Below, piece after piece: positions 10,641-22,763 of a stretch of 64,000 bases of DNA (position 1 is its first letter; every line of letters begins with the position of its first letter). This DNA comes from Trichuris trichiura. Lineage: Eukaryota > Nematoda > Enoplea > Trichinellida > Trichuridae. Position numbers and translations under genes: made by a program. The notes under the pieces are model-generated. The model searched no databases and was not told the DNA's origin. It saw nothing but the letters and a program-made list of their open reading frames with translations. The stretch lies in the NCBI GenBank assembly GCA_037903355.1, contig JBAJFE010000023.1, positions 434,001 to 498,000 of the forward strand. Direction: 5' to 3'.

Positions 10641-11837
10641 TCCAACGACGACGACGACAACAGCCGATCTGTTGCAGCCCTGCGAGCGATGGCTTTGTTG
10701 TTTTCTCGCTTTTCGGTGCCGTTCTTTTTTTAATTTTCTTATTGTTTTTTCAGCAGCCGGACAAAGCCGACACTCCGAACATTGAACGTAATTTTATGCA
10801 ATTGAAAATGGTCGGGTGCGCGCTTGCTTGCTTGCTCGATCAGCGAAAAGAGTTAGCCAGCTCTGGCATGCTTGAAGCCATCGACGGAACTGGCGGCTTA
10901 ATTGTTTTTAAAATGAAGCTTTTATCATCGCTGACGCACATTCGTGTAAACAGCTGAATAGCCGCCTCCTTTTCGTGTGTAACGCTCGCGCGCGCGCGCG
11001 CGCTTTTCGACTGCAGCGGCTATGCGCATTGCCAATGCTTGGACAGATCGTCGTCACTCTACAGTCAGCCAAGGTCGTAACGAGAAGAGAGCGCGGGTGG
11101 CAGCGGCGTTAACGCAAATCTTTCCGACGAACTCTGGCCATATGCAAATTAAGCTAAGCGTCAGCGAAATGAATAATACCAATCTTGGCAAAGTGCCAAC
11201 GCTGGATAAGACAAACTTCGGTGCGCGCATGTGACACGATCGTGACACGGTTGGTCGTCGTTGTGTTTGCATTTTTACGAACTACGACTATTGGTTTTTG
11301 TTGTTGTTATCAGCGCTGACATATTTTAACGTTGACTATCCGGTTTAGGCGAAAGTGGGAATCTCCGGCGGCGGCGTAAAGCTTGCGACCCACTTTTAGC
11401 CTGCAAAATTGCTCGGCGAAACAACGACAACAACAACTCTACTCTTTTAACTATAGTATGAGTGTACTCTACTCTAATGCATGCCGGCATAAGTAGCAGC
11501 AGCAGCAGGCGCGCGCGCGCTTAAGAGACGACAAACGCTGCCGCAAAAGGCCGCTGAGCTGTAACGTGACGACGACAAAGCGTACACATACACACTGTTG
11601 TTCTTTTTCTTCTTCGAGACGGGCGATGTGTATCGTCAAGAAAAGAGCTGCCATACGAAGCGGTGTCGCTTATTGGGCACAATTGAACTATTGGGGCGCC
11701 AGCGGCCGTTGTCGTTGACGAAGAGATGTCGCAAAGGGATAACGCGCGCAAAGCTAAGAAGAAAAGACGACGACGACGACGACGACGCTTAGAGCATCGG
11801 CAGACGGTCGCCGGTTGGTTGTTGTTGATCAAACGGC

Positions 11838-11887
11838 CAAAAGCGAACACGCCAACCGCGCGCGCGCGGTTGGCGTGTTCGCTTTTG
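11838..11887. repeat. 50-bp perfect palindrome with a CG core
   Basis: The 25 bases from 11838 (CAAAAGCGAACACGCCAACC then CGCG) are the exact reverse complement of the next 25. There is no spacer. Its centre is an alternating CG run capable of Z-DNA. Perfect palindromes this long without a loop are normally unstable. Confidence 0.95.
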
Positions 11888-12252
11888 AAAATTTGCATAG
11901 GCCGTATAGAATTTGCGGTCGGGCGCCGGCGCGCGGTGAAATTTTTTTCCCAACTGTGCGCCCCCCGGCGGCGGCGGCGGCGGCAGAAGGAGTTGGACGA
12001 CCGGTTGAGCAACAGGGAATAATGAGAGTGCGCGCCCGGCGCGCGCGCTCATTCGCACAGTTTTCTTCCAAGGTCAATGCCGCTGCCGTTGATAATATTA
12101 GCGTCTTTGGTGGCGCGCGGCTCGGAAAAACAACTTTTCTCTTTACAACACAACTATCTATGCAAATGTTGGAACGATTAAGCGGTTGCTTGCTTGCTTG
12201 CGCGCACGCTGCACTACCGAAAAATGGGATTTAGACAGTATTTTAAGAATAT

Positions 12253-12322
12253 GTGTGCACATGTGTGTGTGTATATATTTGTGTGTATGTGTGTGTGTGT
12301 GTGTGTGTGCGCGCGCGCGCGC
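12253..12322. repeat. TG microsatellite running into a CG run
   Basis: Alternating TG/GT interrupted by TATA, passing directly into (GC)n at about 12308-12321. Purine-pyrimidine alternation over about 70 bases. Confidence 0.9.
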
Positions 12323-12911
12323 ATATGCGTGTTGTCGCTTTTGTCGTCGTCGTTGTCGTTGTCGCGGTCGTCGTTGTCATTGGATGGGTGGCGCAGACAG
12401 GCAACGCGTCGAGGCGGCCGGATGAGTGCCTTGACCGAACGGCCTTGTCAATCGGCCACGCCAGCCGTTCACTGGCTTCGCTGAGACGCGGAACACATCT
12501 AAAAGTGGCTGCCTACGCCGGCCCAATCTGTCGTTCAGAACTAACAGCAAATGACTGAGCGCTCGAACGGGCGCTCGCGCGCGCGCACGTCTACTGGCCT
12601 TTGCCAGCTGCTGCCGTTCGCCTCCGATCATCGCCGCACTACAGAGCGCCGATGATCGGAACCGGACTGACCGACCGGACAAGAAGGAGCGACTGACAAC
12701 CAATATGGCCGAATTGTTGGGGCTCCGCGATCATCGACCATTGGCGCCGGCACTACTACGGTGCTCTTCCATTGCTCGTTTCGGTGGCTGCCGCCAGCGC
12801 GCGTTGCTGCTGTGCCCAGTTGATGCGCGCCAACGAGGCCGTTGAGGAAACAGTCGCTGCGCGTGTTCATCGATTGGTTCGTCGATATGGGCGACAACGG
12901 CCACCGACGTT

Positions 12912-13310
12912 TCTCTCTCTCTCTCTTTCTACACATACTCTGCCTGATGCTGGTGCCAGCGAGAGAGGGAGAGACAGAGTGAGAGTGATTGAGAAAGAGA
13001 GAGAGAGACAGAGGGAGAGAGAGAGAGTGAGTGAGTGAGTGAAGCAAAGGCAGAATGGAAAAGAGAGAGAGAGGGAACGCGCGCGACAAGCAGCAAGCAT
13101 AGAGAAAGCGAATTGCGCGCGCCACATGAAATCGCTGGCTGCGAGTGCACGTTAAGTGTGCACTGAGCGCGCGGACCAAATGAGACTGCCGTTCGCCTGC
13201 CTTTGTCTGTCTGTGCGTGCCTGTCTCTCTCTCTCTCTCTCTCTTTCACTCTCTGTGTGCATGTGTATGTATATATACATCTATATATATACATATGTAT
13301 ATATATATAG
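12912..13310. repeat. Composite microsatellite block (CT, GA, CT, TA)
   Basis: (TC)n at 12912-12926, GAGA-rich sequence from 12960 to 13075, (TC)n at 13224-13252 and TATA/TACATA repeats at 13267-13310. The serine/leucine and arginine/glutamate frames here are products of the repeats. Confidence 0.9.
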
Positions 13311-14073
13311 TTTGAGTATGTTCAAAGTGCGCGCGCCTTAATTCAAGAAAAGCTGCTGCTGCTACTGCCGTCGCCGTTCGTTACTTTGACTCCAAGCGTC
13401 TTTGCTGTTTCGCGCGACTTTCGTCTTTCTTCTTCTTCTTCGTCTTCTTCCGCCCATTGAGCAGATAGGGACAGAGAGAGAGATATTCTCTCGTTGGGCA
13501 GCAGCGACGTGTCTCTTTCTTTTCTTTTTTCAGTGCGGCACACCGTGGAAGCTTCAATTTGACGCCTTGCTTGCATGCGGTGCCGTTGTTTGGCCGTCCG
13601 TCTTGTTAGCCTTTTTCGTAAATCGCGCGCTTCCAATTTCTTATGCGCTGCACACTCCCATTGGGCGCCGTTTCGCCAAAGGGTCGCTGTTATCTCTCTC
13701 TCTCAGTGTGGCGCGCTTCCGTCGTCGTCGTTGTCGTTGTCGTCGTCGTCGCGTGTGTGTCTGCGCTTTTGGCGCCTCCGCTGCTGTTCGACTTTATTCC
13801 GCGTTTGGCCCGAACAGGATGGCCGTGTATGTGACACAAACTGTTCTCATTATTATTTGGGCTTTGGATTTCAGGACGGCCTCAGCGCCATTGAATAATT
13901 CTTCGGTACCGTCAACAAGGACACGAGTGGAAATTGACAGCCGAAGGGAGTTGTAAAAGAAGAAGAAGAAGAAGGAAAGGGAGCAAGCAAGTTGTGGTGC
14001 GCCCGCCAAAAGTGGAAGAGAGAGAGAGAGAGAAGGAGGATGTTCGACTGGATTGCGTTGCGGTCCCATTGTC

Positions 14074-17000
14074 ATGTCTACCGGAAGCAGTAGCGGCACA
14101 TCTTTGAAAGGTCCGCAACGGACCGCTACGCCGACCCTGAATTTATTGCTACAACAGCGCCCACCGCCGGCGGCCACCTCCGCAGCTGCTGACGGTATTG
14201 CCGCTAGCAGCAGCGTAGTGCCGTCTTCATCTTCGTCGTCATCATCGTCGTCGTCTTCACCTTCTTCGTCCGTACTTGCCACCGGGTCGGATAGTAAGAT
14301 CTCAACCGGAGTTGGAGGAGGAGGAGGCAAAGATGTTGCCGCCGTTACGTCCTCTCAGTCGTCGGCAGCCGGTTCTGCTGCTGCTAGTGGTGGTGGTAGC
14401 TCGACAGGTCGACGACAAGCCGCCGGAACCAAGTTGAACCAAGTAAGTTGGCAGTTGGCCCCATTTTCCCGTATGAGCTCCCTTTTGCTCTCTCTCTCTA
14501 TCTCTCAGTTGGTGCCTTCTTTCGAAGGCGTTGAACAGTGGTATATCGATTTTTCCTCGCTTCGTTCGAACTTCGTTTTACCCGCCGAGAAAGCAGCAAC
14601 TTTGTGTGTTGTCCCCCTTCGCGCCAGTAGTAGTAGTAGTAGCAATCTTTGACTATGTCGTTTGCTTGTACTTTAGGAAAGAGTGCTCAATGGTATGCCC
14701 GGATACGGTGTTAGACCAATGGTCGGTTCGCAGGAACACCTGTTGCCTCCGCCGCCACCGCCATTGCCGCAGTCATCGTCATCGTCGTCGTCGTCGCTGC
14801 CACCTCCGGCCAAGCAACACCCTTCGATCGCAGCCCTTCGACAGGCAACTTACGGAGTGGCGGCGGCAGCATCGTCGTCTCAGCAACAGCAGCGTAGCGG
14901 ATCACCACCAGTTGGTATCCTGTCGGTAGGAAGTCCAAGTGGTCTTATCCGACAGCCGTCCGTATCGCCTCCTCATCACGTTGTTGTTGGTATGCGCGCG
15001 CTTTGAAATTTTGTCAATTTCCAGCCCCGCGGTGGAATTATTATTCCCTTTTATGTTCCGTCCTTTTTTCTTGCTTAACCTTCGGATTAAGTGGATTTAT
15101 GCAAATCAATTTTTTTTTGCAGACGCAAGCTCCGCTGCCTCCGCCGCTTGTATGCCGTACGGTCATCAGATTTTTCCGTCCGTTAGTGTACCCCATCATC
15201 ACAACGGCGCTGCTATGTACGCGGCTGTCTATCCGGGTGGCGGCGGCGGCACTTTTGCCGGTAAAGAGCATGTTCCATTAGGAACGTTTGTCGGTGGACC
15301 ACCATCAGCGCCGGCCGAAGCTTTTTTGAATACGTCGGGAGGACGTTTCGACCATAGGCTTGTCTATGCCAATGGTCCTCCGCAGACGGCGTCCGTCGAT
15401 CGACCGCCGTCCGTTAAACAACAACAAGCCATGGCCGACGGCATTGAACCTAACACGGGCGCCAGTAAGGAGATAACAAGTAATATATAATAGCGTTTCG
15501 TTTGGCAAAACAGTTGGAGTTTTTCTTTTCTTAGAAAATGGTCGTGGTACACCATCGTCGTCTTCGGACCGTCAGCGAGTAAAGGGGCGAGCAAAGGTAC
15601 GTTTTTCCATCTTGTATATATCCTTGACTTCGGGCGGATGTTTTGAATATTGTTTTTTTTCCTTGTAAGGAAAGTCATCCTCCAACGCCGGTACCGCCGA
15701 GTCCCGGCGGTGGTTCGTCCGTACACGACGACGTCGAGTCAAGCTTGAGCTCTCCGTCTTGGCCAAGGACGCCCATGTCTCCGGCCGTGCACGTACGTCG
15801 TTGTTTTTTCTTCTTTTTCTTCCTTAAATTCCGTTGTACCCGAGCGCTCCTCCGCTTTTGGTTTCTCTATTTTTTTTCCGAACCGGCTTAAAGCCTTAGC
15901 ATCGTGTATCGATTATCATCGAGGTGCTCTCTCTCTTTCTCTTTGTGTCTGTTTCACCAATTTGGCAAGTTAGCGTCAGGTGAGAAACGAAGAAACCAAC
16001 TTAAAGAACACGTTGGCTTTTCCCGCTTATTTTGTCCGTATCGACTTGGCAAAGGTCTAAAGTAGGCAAAGCGAATTGCTTTCGCGTAATATTATTGTTT
16101 TTGTATCTAAATATTGACCGTAAGCAAGAGCAGACCCGCGTACGTAGCAAGAAGGATAGTTTGAAAATTACGCAAGAAATAGTGACCCGTTCGCTCGTCC
16201 TTTCCGACGGCATTTAAATATCGACCGATTGTTCGCACGGAAAATTACGTAACGGACTTACACAAAAGAGTTTTCAAGTTGTCCGCCTTAAACGTGATGC
16301 TTTATGTTGCCTTAACTTTTTCGATCGCTCGAAGTCAATTGGTCGGTTAAAGTAACTGTCATTTTGATACCTGGAGTCGATCGGACGACTTGGCAGAAGT
16401 AGTTTTCTGCTGTCACGAACGCTCCCGCGGTTTTGAAAATTTCAAATTTCAAATTCGCGGCTTTCTTGTTTTTGCTATTCTTGTAAATTATATTTTTCTT
16501 TCCGCTAAGGCGCTTGGAGTGCTTTTCCGCCGGCAAAAATGTACTGTACGAGATAAGATATGACTTGCAAGAATTATCGTACCTTTTTTTTTCAGCGAGT
16601 TCAGCAGGGAGCTGTACAAGCTCACGTGACTATGGGTCCTCCGCCGCCTAGCGTTGTTGGCGGTTCGGTGGCCAGCGGTAGTTCTTGTTCGAACAAGGAA
16701 TGCGGCGCCAGTTTGGTTGCTCGTCTTTTGGGTGATCCGACCGTGCTCCATTGCAGTTCGGACGAGTGGGCCGATCGACGAGCCTTCTACGAACGTCTTG
16801 TCCACTTTTGCGAGACGTACGGCCATCCAATCACGTCCCAGCCGACCGTCTCTAAACAGACCGTCGATCTTTACAAGCTGTACACGGCTGTCAAGGCGAA
16901 AGGCGGGTTCGAAGAGGTAATTCACATTTTTTTCCACTCTTCCGTCACAAATAGCCTCCGCAGCGTTCTCAATCGAGGAAGCGAGTTGCGGGCTATTCGA

Positions 17001-20000
17001 TAAATTAGCATAAAAGAAAATCAAGTACATAAACACGTCTTAAGCGTGATAAATAGCGTTCAGCCGCTGTCTTTTTCTTTCCGCGCTGTAATTGCTAAAT
17101 TTTACATACTGAAGTTAGGTTTTTACAGTATCTCCAAGATAGGCTTTTTTGAATATGCTTGGCGTCAACCTACGAACTCTACTCTTCGCCATTCCCGCCT
17201 AAAAGAGAGCAGCGCCATCTGTAATCTGTTTGGGACCATTAGGCATACGAATGTCAGATTGACTTGCGGCGGCGTAATGCTTTGCATTCTGGCGCCTTTC
17301 TCTTTTGGATGAATTTTTTTCGCCTATACATCATCATTTGTTGCTTTAGGTAACAAAAAAGAAGCTCTGGCGCGATTTGTGCTTGCTTTTCAATATCGGC
17401 GTGTCCAATAGTGCCTCCGGTCAGCTGAAAAAGCAGTATTCTCGTTTTCTCTTTCCCTTCGAATGCGTTTTTGATCTCGGAGGGGTTGATCCGCAGCCTA
17501 TATTGGCTTCATTGGATTCGAAAAAGAAAAGCAAATCAAAAGCGGCCGCCGCCGCTGCCGCCGTCAACGCAGGTTCGTTGTCGTGCCGATGCTTTATGTC
17601 CTTGTTTACTTGCTTTTTTTTGTTTGCCGTTTTTCAACTTGCCTACCGTGTTTTTGGTTTAGCAAGCCAACAGCAGCAGCAACAACAACAGCAGCCACCT
17701 CAACAATATGCGGATAGTTTTATGGCCGGTGGTCAGCAGGAAGCTGCCTATCACAAGTCCCCGTATGAACATCAAACACCGGCGCCGTATGTCAATCAGC
17801 CCGGTACGTTTTCTGGCCATCAGCCTGCACCCCAACCTCCGCCTCCTCCCGGTCAGTACCAACCGAGAATGACTGTACCACCGACCAATGCTGGTCCTTC
17901 GACTGGCCCACCTCCAAATGAGATGATTGCTCGAGACCCGTTTGACGATCGTATGCAAGCAGCGCCACCTACCTATTACGGATGTCCTCCGGGACAGCCT
18001 CCACCGCACATCTCCTTTGCGGCGCCAATGAAACCGCCTTACGCTGGTTATCCAATGGCCCAAGGTCAGCAGATGATTCAGATGGGGCCGGTTGCCGAAC
18101 GGTTGCTTTATCCTCCGCCGAGAGCATTTACGCCCAGGGATCCAACGGCGGGTGGATATCACCCTGTGCCACCGCCTCCGGGACCGCCAGGTCCATCGGG
18201 AATGACACCTCATGCAGGCCAGCAGCAGCCTCCTCAATCGCATCCTGCCCATATTGTCCCTGGGCAGCCACCGCTTGGAATGAAACCTTACGGTGCAATG
18301 CAACAGGAGCAATTCATTAATGCGGAAGGTGGTGGCTTGGCTCGGACGGCACCGGATGGTGGAACAATGCCAATGGTTCAAGTAACTGCGGGTTTTCCAC
18401 AGCCGACACCATCGTCATCGTCGCAAGTCGGCTACCCGGTGGTATACTCGCAGTCAAGCGCTCAACAACAACAACAGCAAGAACAGCAAGCTGCCTCTCA
18501 AGGACCTCAACCGCCGCCGCCACCAACGGCTGCCCAGTTTGTTCATATGACAGCTCATGGTCATATGGATGCTGGTGGTCAGCAGCCTTCGTCGTCGTCG
18601 GTCGTCTATTCCCGTAGTTGTTTGACCGCTTGGAAATTTTGTTGGTTGTTAATGTTTTTTTCTGTCTTCTTTTAGCCAAACTGCAAATGAATGCGGCCGC
18701 CGTCTCGTCGCCGCCGTTGCACATGGGTGTGCAACAGCAGTGGCAACCGCAGGGTATCCCCAGTCGGCCGGTGGTCGTCCATGCTCCTCCTCCGCCGCCA
18801 GTGCATGGCGTCTACGGGCCGCCGCCGCCAACGGCTCGCGAACCACCACCGCCACGCTTTGCCAAGTATCCAATGCCGACCACTCAGAGTATGCCCTTTC
18901 AAGGCGGTCTTAAGGATCACGCTTCAAAGGTAAGTCTTCTCCGTCTTGATTCAAAATGGCTTCGTTGCCAACCAGCCGCGCCTTCCTTCTTTTGTTCCCG
19001 CGTAGCGTAAATTTCCCTTGTTTGGCCCTACACGATGACGTGTTCGCAAATGACGCATCTTTAAGCGTAAAATAGATCTCCGCAATCCTTCTCCGAACTG
19101 TTGTCCAGACTAGGCATAGCTTCTTCGTATTGTTAAAGTGTTTACAAAAACTACAGTAGGCAGTTAATAGTATGCAGGCCCAAATTCAAATTTTTGAATT
19201 TTAAAGTGAGCGTCGGCTTATTTTCCATCGATTTGAGACTTTTGCGATCTGGCCAAACTTTTCGCCGCTTCGACCTGACTCATTCAAGTTTAGCCCCATC
19301 CAACTTGGCTTTACCATATTTGAGATGGGTATTTTAGCTGAAATTAAAAGTGAAGTGGCGGAAGGGTCTGCTCGGTCCAACTGTAGCCTTTTTGGGGTCG
19401 GGAGTGAAGTACGGGTTTGCGGTTGCTTATTGGAGCCCAAATGTTTTCTTGAAAACTGACCTGCGCATTCCAAACGGCAGAGAAGATTCGCGTTGAACAT
19501 CTTGAGCACGCTCGTCGTAGATGCGCCCGGCATTTCGACCCTTAACGAAAGTTTTGTTAATCGAATTTCAATGGTATTTTGTACTTACCGATTTCAAGTT
19601 TCTAAGGAAAGTTTGCGTGTTGCATTCGCGTTGGCACGGTGCCCCTTCAAGAGGACATTTTTCACCATTTCTTGTCGACTTGTCCGGACAAGTTGAGCTG
19701 GAAGTAGAGCGGCAAAACACTTTGTTGCTCGTCGGCGCGCTCAGCCGCTGCGAGCAAGTCGTTGTCGTTGGCCAAAGGCAGCGCGATTGAAAGTAAAATG
19801 TCTACTGTAGCAAGGAAGGTCAAAATTTAAATTTTTGACTAAAATAGGCTGCTCGATTGTCCGCTTTCAAGGACGTTTCCGTTTACTCGATACAACATCA
19901 ATTGTTCTCGCTAAGTAAGCTCTGTTGGAATTGAATACTTTCCTCGTTGTGTCCGCTGTTTGCATGAAGCGGAACAGAGATGATACACCGTGAAATCGTT

Positions 20001-22264
20001 TCGCGTCAACAGGCGAGATGCCTACACGACATCGACTTACATGGCCATTCTCAGCGCTGGAAATTTTTTCCTAATTTCTAGCCGACGGTAACAGCGCCAA
20101 CAATTGCTACGTCACGTGACAAGCGCGTAGAGCCCTCTCGTGATTTGTTTTCGCTATCGAACCTGCGCGTCTTTTGTAGGATTCAAAATTTTGAATAGCT
20201 TACGCCTTCCGTCAAGCCGCAAACATACCCCGCGCGCGCGCGGGCGCTTAAAATTTATCTTCAAGCGACGTCAAAGAGTTATTTGGTTTTAAAAAAGAAA
20301 GTTTATAGAAATTTTTTAAGTCGGTTCCGCTCCAAGCGAGACGGGAAAAAGTTGTCAGCATGTTCCCGCCGAATTCGGTCGAAGCAGCGCAAGTGCCGGT
20401 GAAACGACGCAAGAAAATTTCGGCAAAGGAGATTGGTAGGTTGTTTTCGTTTGAACGCTGTGTATGTATGCTCTCTCTGTTTCTCGTTTTTTTTCTTCCA
20501 GGACCAATCGATCCTTGGCGTATAGTGATGGTATTCAAATCGGGACTACTGTTCGAAATCACTTGGGCTTTAAATGTACTTAACGTGCTGCTTTACGACG
20601 ACACCAGTGCTTTGTACTTTGGGTTGAATATGATGCCCGGCTTTCTTGACGCGCTGATCGACGTTTGGAAACAAAGTCTGCTGGAGTTGGCCCACTGCTT
20701 GCACCTTTCCTTGCCAGCTCACTTTGCCACCGTTGCCCATCGTCTTCACCATAGGCATCGTCTTCATAATCGTCGTCATCATCAGGCGGGCGAAACGCGG
20801 CAGTGCGAAAGGAATGGTGGCTTTGTTGATGGCCGTGGAAACAACAACGATCCATCGTTAAACCGTACGGGTAGTCGATTAACGATGGACGACCGTGGTC
20901 AAGATGGTTGCTGGACAAGGCGACCATTATGGGAACGTCGTCGGCGTCCCGTTGAGGATACGGACTTGCCCTTTTCGGCGTACTTATGCAAAAAGGGTTG
21001 CTCTGGTGATACTAGTAGAAGCGGCAGTACGGTCAGTAGTTGTGCTAGCAACAGTAGAGGAGAGTCGGATAATGAAGAGGAGAACCAGAAGCCGCCGCCC
21101 CCGCCGCGTACGGTGCGATTTCGATCAGACCTCGATGTACAGTTTTCGTTGCCCAATTCTTGCTCCTTCGAAATTAGCACTGATCACGATCGCAGCATTT
21201 TGGAACGCTGCCTGAGCGCGTCGAACGCCCTATGTGGTCTTTCGTGCATTCCAGGCAACGAGGCGAAGATGTCCCAATCGTCGAAACTTCTTGGCGCCGT
21301 TGCCACTGTGGTCAGTCTTGGTCTTATGCCAGACGCCTTTAAGCCGGACGCCTTTCGTACCTCCAATGACGATCAGCATAAGAAGAAGAAGAAGAAGACG
21401 ACGATAACGACGAAGGGTCGCCCAGTGCAGTACAATTGGTATTTCGAAGGTTTGAAGACGCTTGTTGACGACTCGTTCGTTGTGCTTTGCAATTTGAGTC
21501 CTCAACTGGACTTGGACTCGCACGACGGTTCAAGCGTTCGTCAATTGCTTGACGCATTGCTCAGTTGGGCTACCTGCAAAGACTCAATGGCGTTGGATCC
21601 TTTGACGTACGCAGCTTTGGTGGCGCCGAATCGTTACGCCCAGGAAGTGTTGTGCAAATTGTCCGTTATGGAAACCAACGTGGACCTCATTCTTGCCACG
21701 CCGCCGTGGTCCCGCGTTGAAACGCTGCTATACTTGCTGGCCGGTCAGCTAAGCATGATGGAAGAAGTGATGATGCGCGAATTCGCCGTCGCCCTTATGC
21801 ATGCCTTCTGTTTGGCCAGTCCGATCGCCTGCGTCGCTGCCGCCATGCAAACGCAGACCATTCAGCATTTGGTCGCCTTTCTCGACCAGGCCGATTCCAA
21901 CATGCATCAGGTATTGAGCCAAATCTTATCTTCTTGGATGCAAATTTCGACGCTATATCCTTCGTGTGTTTGTTGCTTTTAGGTTGTACAGCTGCACGGC
22001 ATGCAGGCGCTGAGGGAAAATCCCGAACTTATGGGAACCAGCGTTGGCATGTTGCGTCGCGCCGCCTCGACGTTGCTGTGCATGGCTCGCATACCGGCCT
22101 GTCGCCATCGTTTTGCCAGGCACCATATTCGCCTGTTGAATTTTACCATGTCGTCGTTGATGGACTCGCGAGTGGCCACCACCGTTGCCGATGTGCTGTA
22201 CGAATTGCAACGCGTCGGCTGCGACGCGGACAGGGAAAACCGATTTGGCGCGCTCTGCTGCTGA
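14074..22264 (+). CDS. ARID1: ARID1/BAF250 (Osa-type) subunit of the SWI/SNF (BAF) complex
   Basis: Nuclear DNA-binding subunit that defines BAF-type SWI/SNF chromatin remodelers. Twelve exons join in phase to 1587 residues: 14074-14442, 14677-14989, 15123-15464, 15535-15596, 15670-15792, 16596-16916, 17350-17572, 17663-18613, 18676-18929, 20321-20435, 20502-21910, 21983-22264. The N-terminus is Ser/Gly/Pro-rich with an SPSWPRTPMSP block. The ARID lies at about residues 457-540 (YERLVHFCETYG, TVDLYKLYTAVKAKGG, KKKLWRDLCLLFNIG, LKKQYSRFLFPFE). Next comes a Pro/Gln/Gly-rich linker, then the BAF250_C region from about residue 987 (FPPNSVEAAQ, WRIVMVFKSGLLFEITWALN, VLLYDD, VDLILATPPWSR). An unusual His/Arg-rich insert (HRLHHRHRLHNRRHH) follows the first C-terminal block. 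It is shorter than the vertebrate proteins (about 2,200 aa). The start is the first ATG in the frame. AATAAA lies 228 nt past the stop. Confidence 0.95.
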
Positions 22265-22491
22265 GCAAAAAAGTAAATGCTGCCGGAATATTCCGGCCGG
22301 AACGAAGCGCGCGCGGATGAAAACAAAATTTTACGGATAGAGAAAAAAAATCAGTGGTCCATTTCCTGCCGGCGAAAATGATCAGACAAGGAAAGGAGAA
22401 GTATCTTTTCGTGTAATTGCTGTTACCGCACTGAAGCGTCCTTGTTATGTGTACATAAGTTCTTTTATTCGTACCGACTTAAAAACCGATG

Positions 22492-22497
22492 AATAAA
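22492..22497 (+). terminator. Candidate poly(A) signal of ARID1
   Basis: AATAAA within GATGAATAAACGC, about 230 nt after the ARID1 stop and before the convergent EVA-1 gene ends. Position and sequence fit a cleavage/polyadenylation signal. Confidence 0.6.
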
Positions 22498-22763
22498 CGC
22501 TTCAGTCTTACCCCAGCCGGCGGAATGCGTGCATCCATATTTGGTTGTTCCCGATGGACGGTTGGGAATGTGTTGCGAACTTTTCTTTTTTTTCAAGGCA
22601 GGAAATGAGTGCCATTGGCCCCAACTGCCGACCGAGGCGGCGTCAAATTGGCAAAGCGTATAAAAGAGACGGCATTGCGGTCAAGCAGGTCTACGTCGGT
22701 GGGACCATCTTCGCTCACTGACAAGCGGACGCGTTGTAGCAATGGCTAATCAATTATTCAAAA

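Larger units (their letters stand above)
8773..14073. other. Low-complexity, CpG-rich region 5' of ARID1
   Basis: Five kilobases with long CG, GA/CT, TG and TA runs, a G11 tract with a hairpin, and a perfect palindrome. Many overlapping open frames occur on both strands, but they follow the simple repeats and show no family pattern. The part nearest 14 kb probably contains the ARID1 promoter and 5' UTR exons. Confidence 0.5.

Noticed and set aside
11521..14330. Many overlapping 60-180-codon frames on both strands
   Set aside because: They are translations of microsatellites and CG/GA/CT tracts (poly-R, poly-S, SLSLSL), not genes.
17659..18381. 240-codon minus-strand frame opposite ARID1
   Set aside because: Antisense shadow of the Pro/Gln-rich ARID1 exon 8; Trp/Arg/His-rich composition mirrors CCN and CAN codons on the other strand.
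22659..22666. TATAAAAG as a promoter for a plus-strand gene at 22.7 kb
   Set aside because: The frame after it (22742-22948) overlaps the EVA-1 last exon antisense and lacks any family support.
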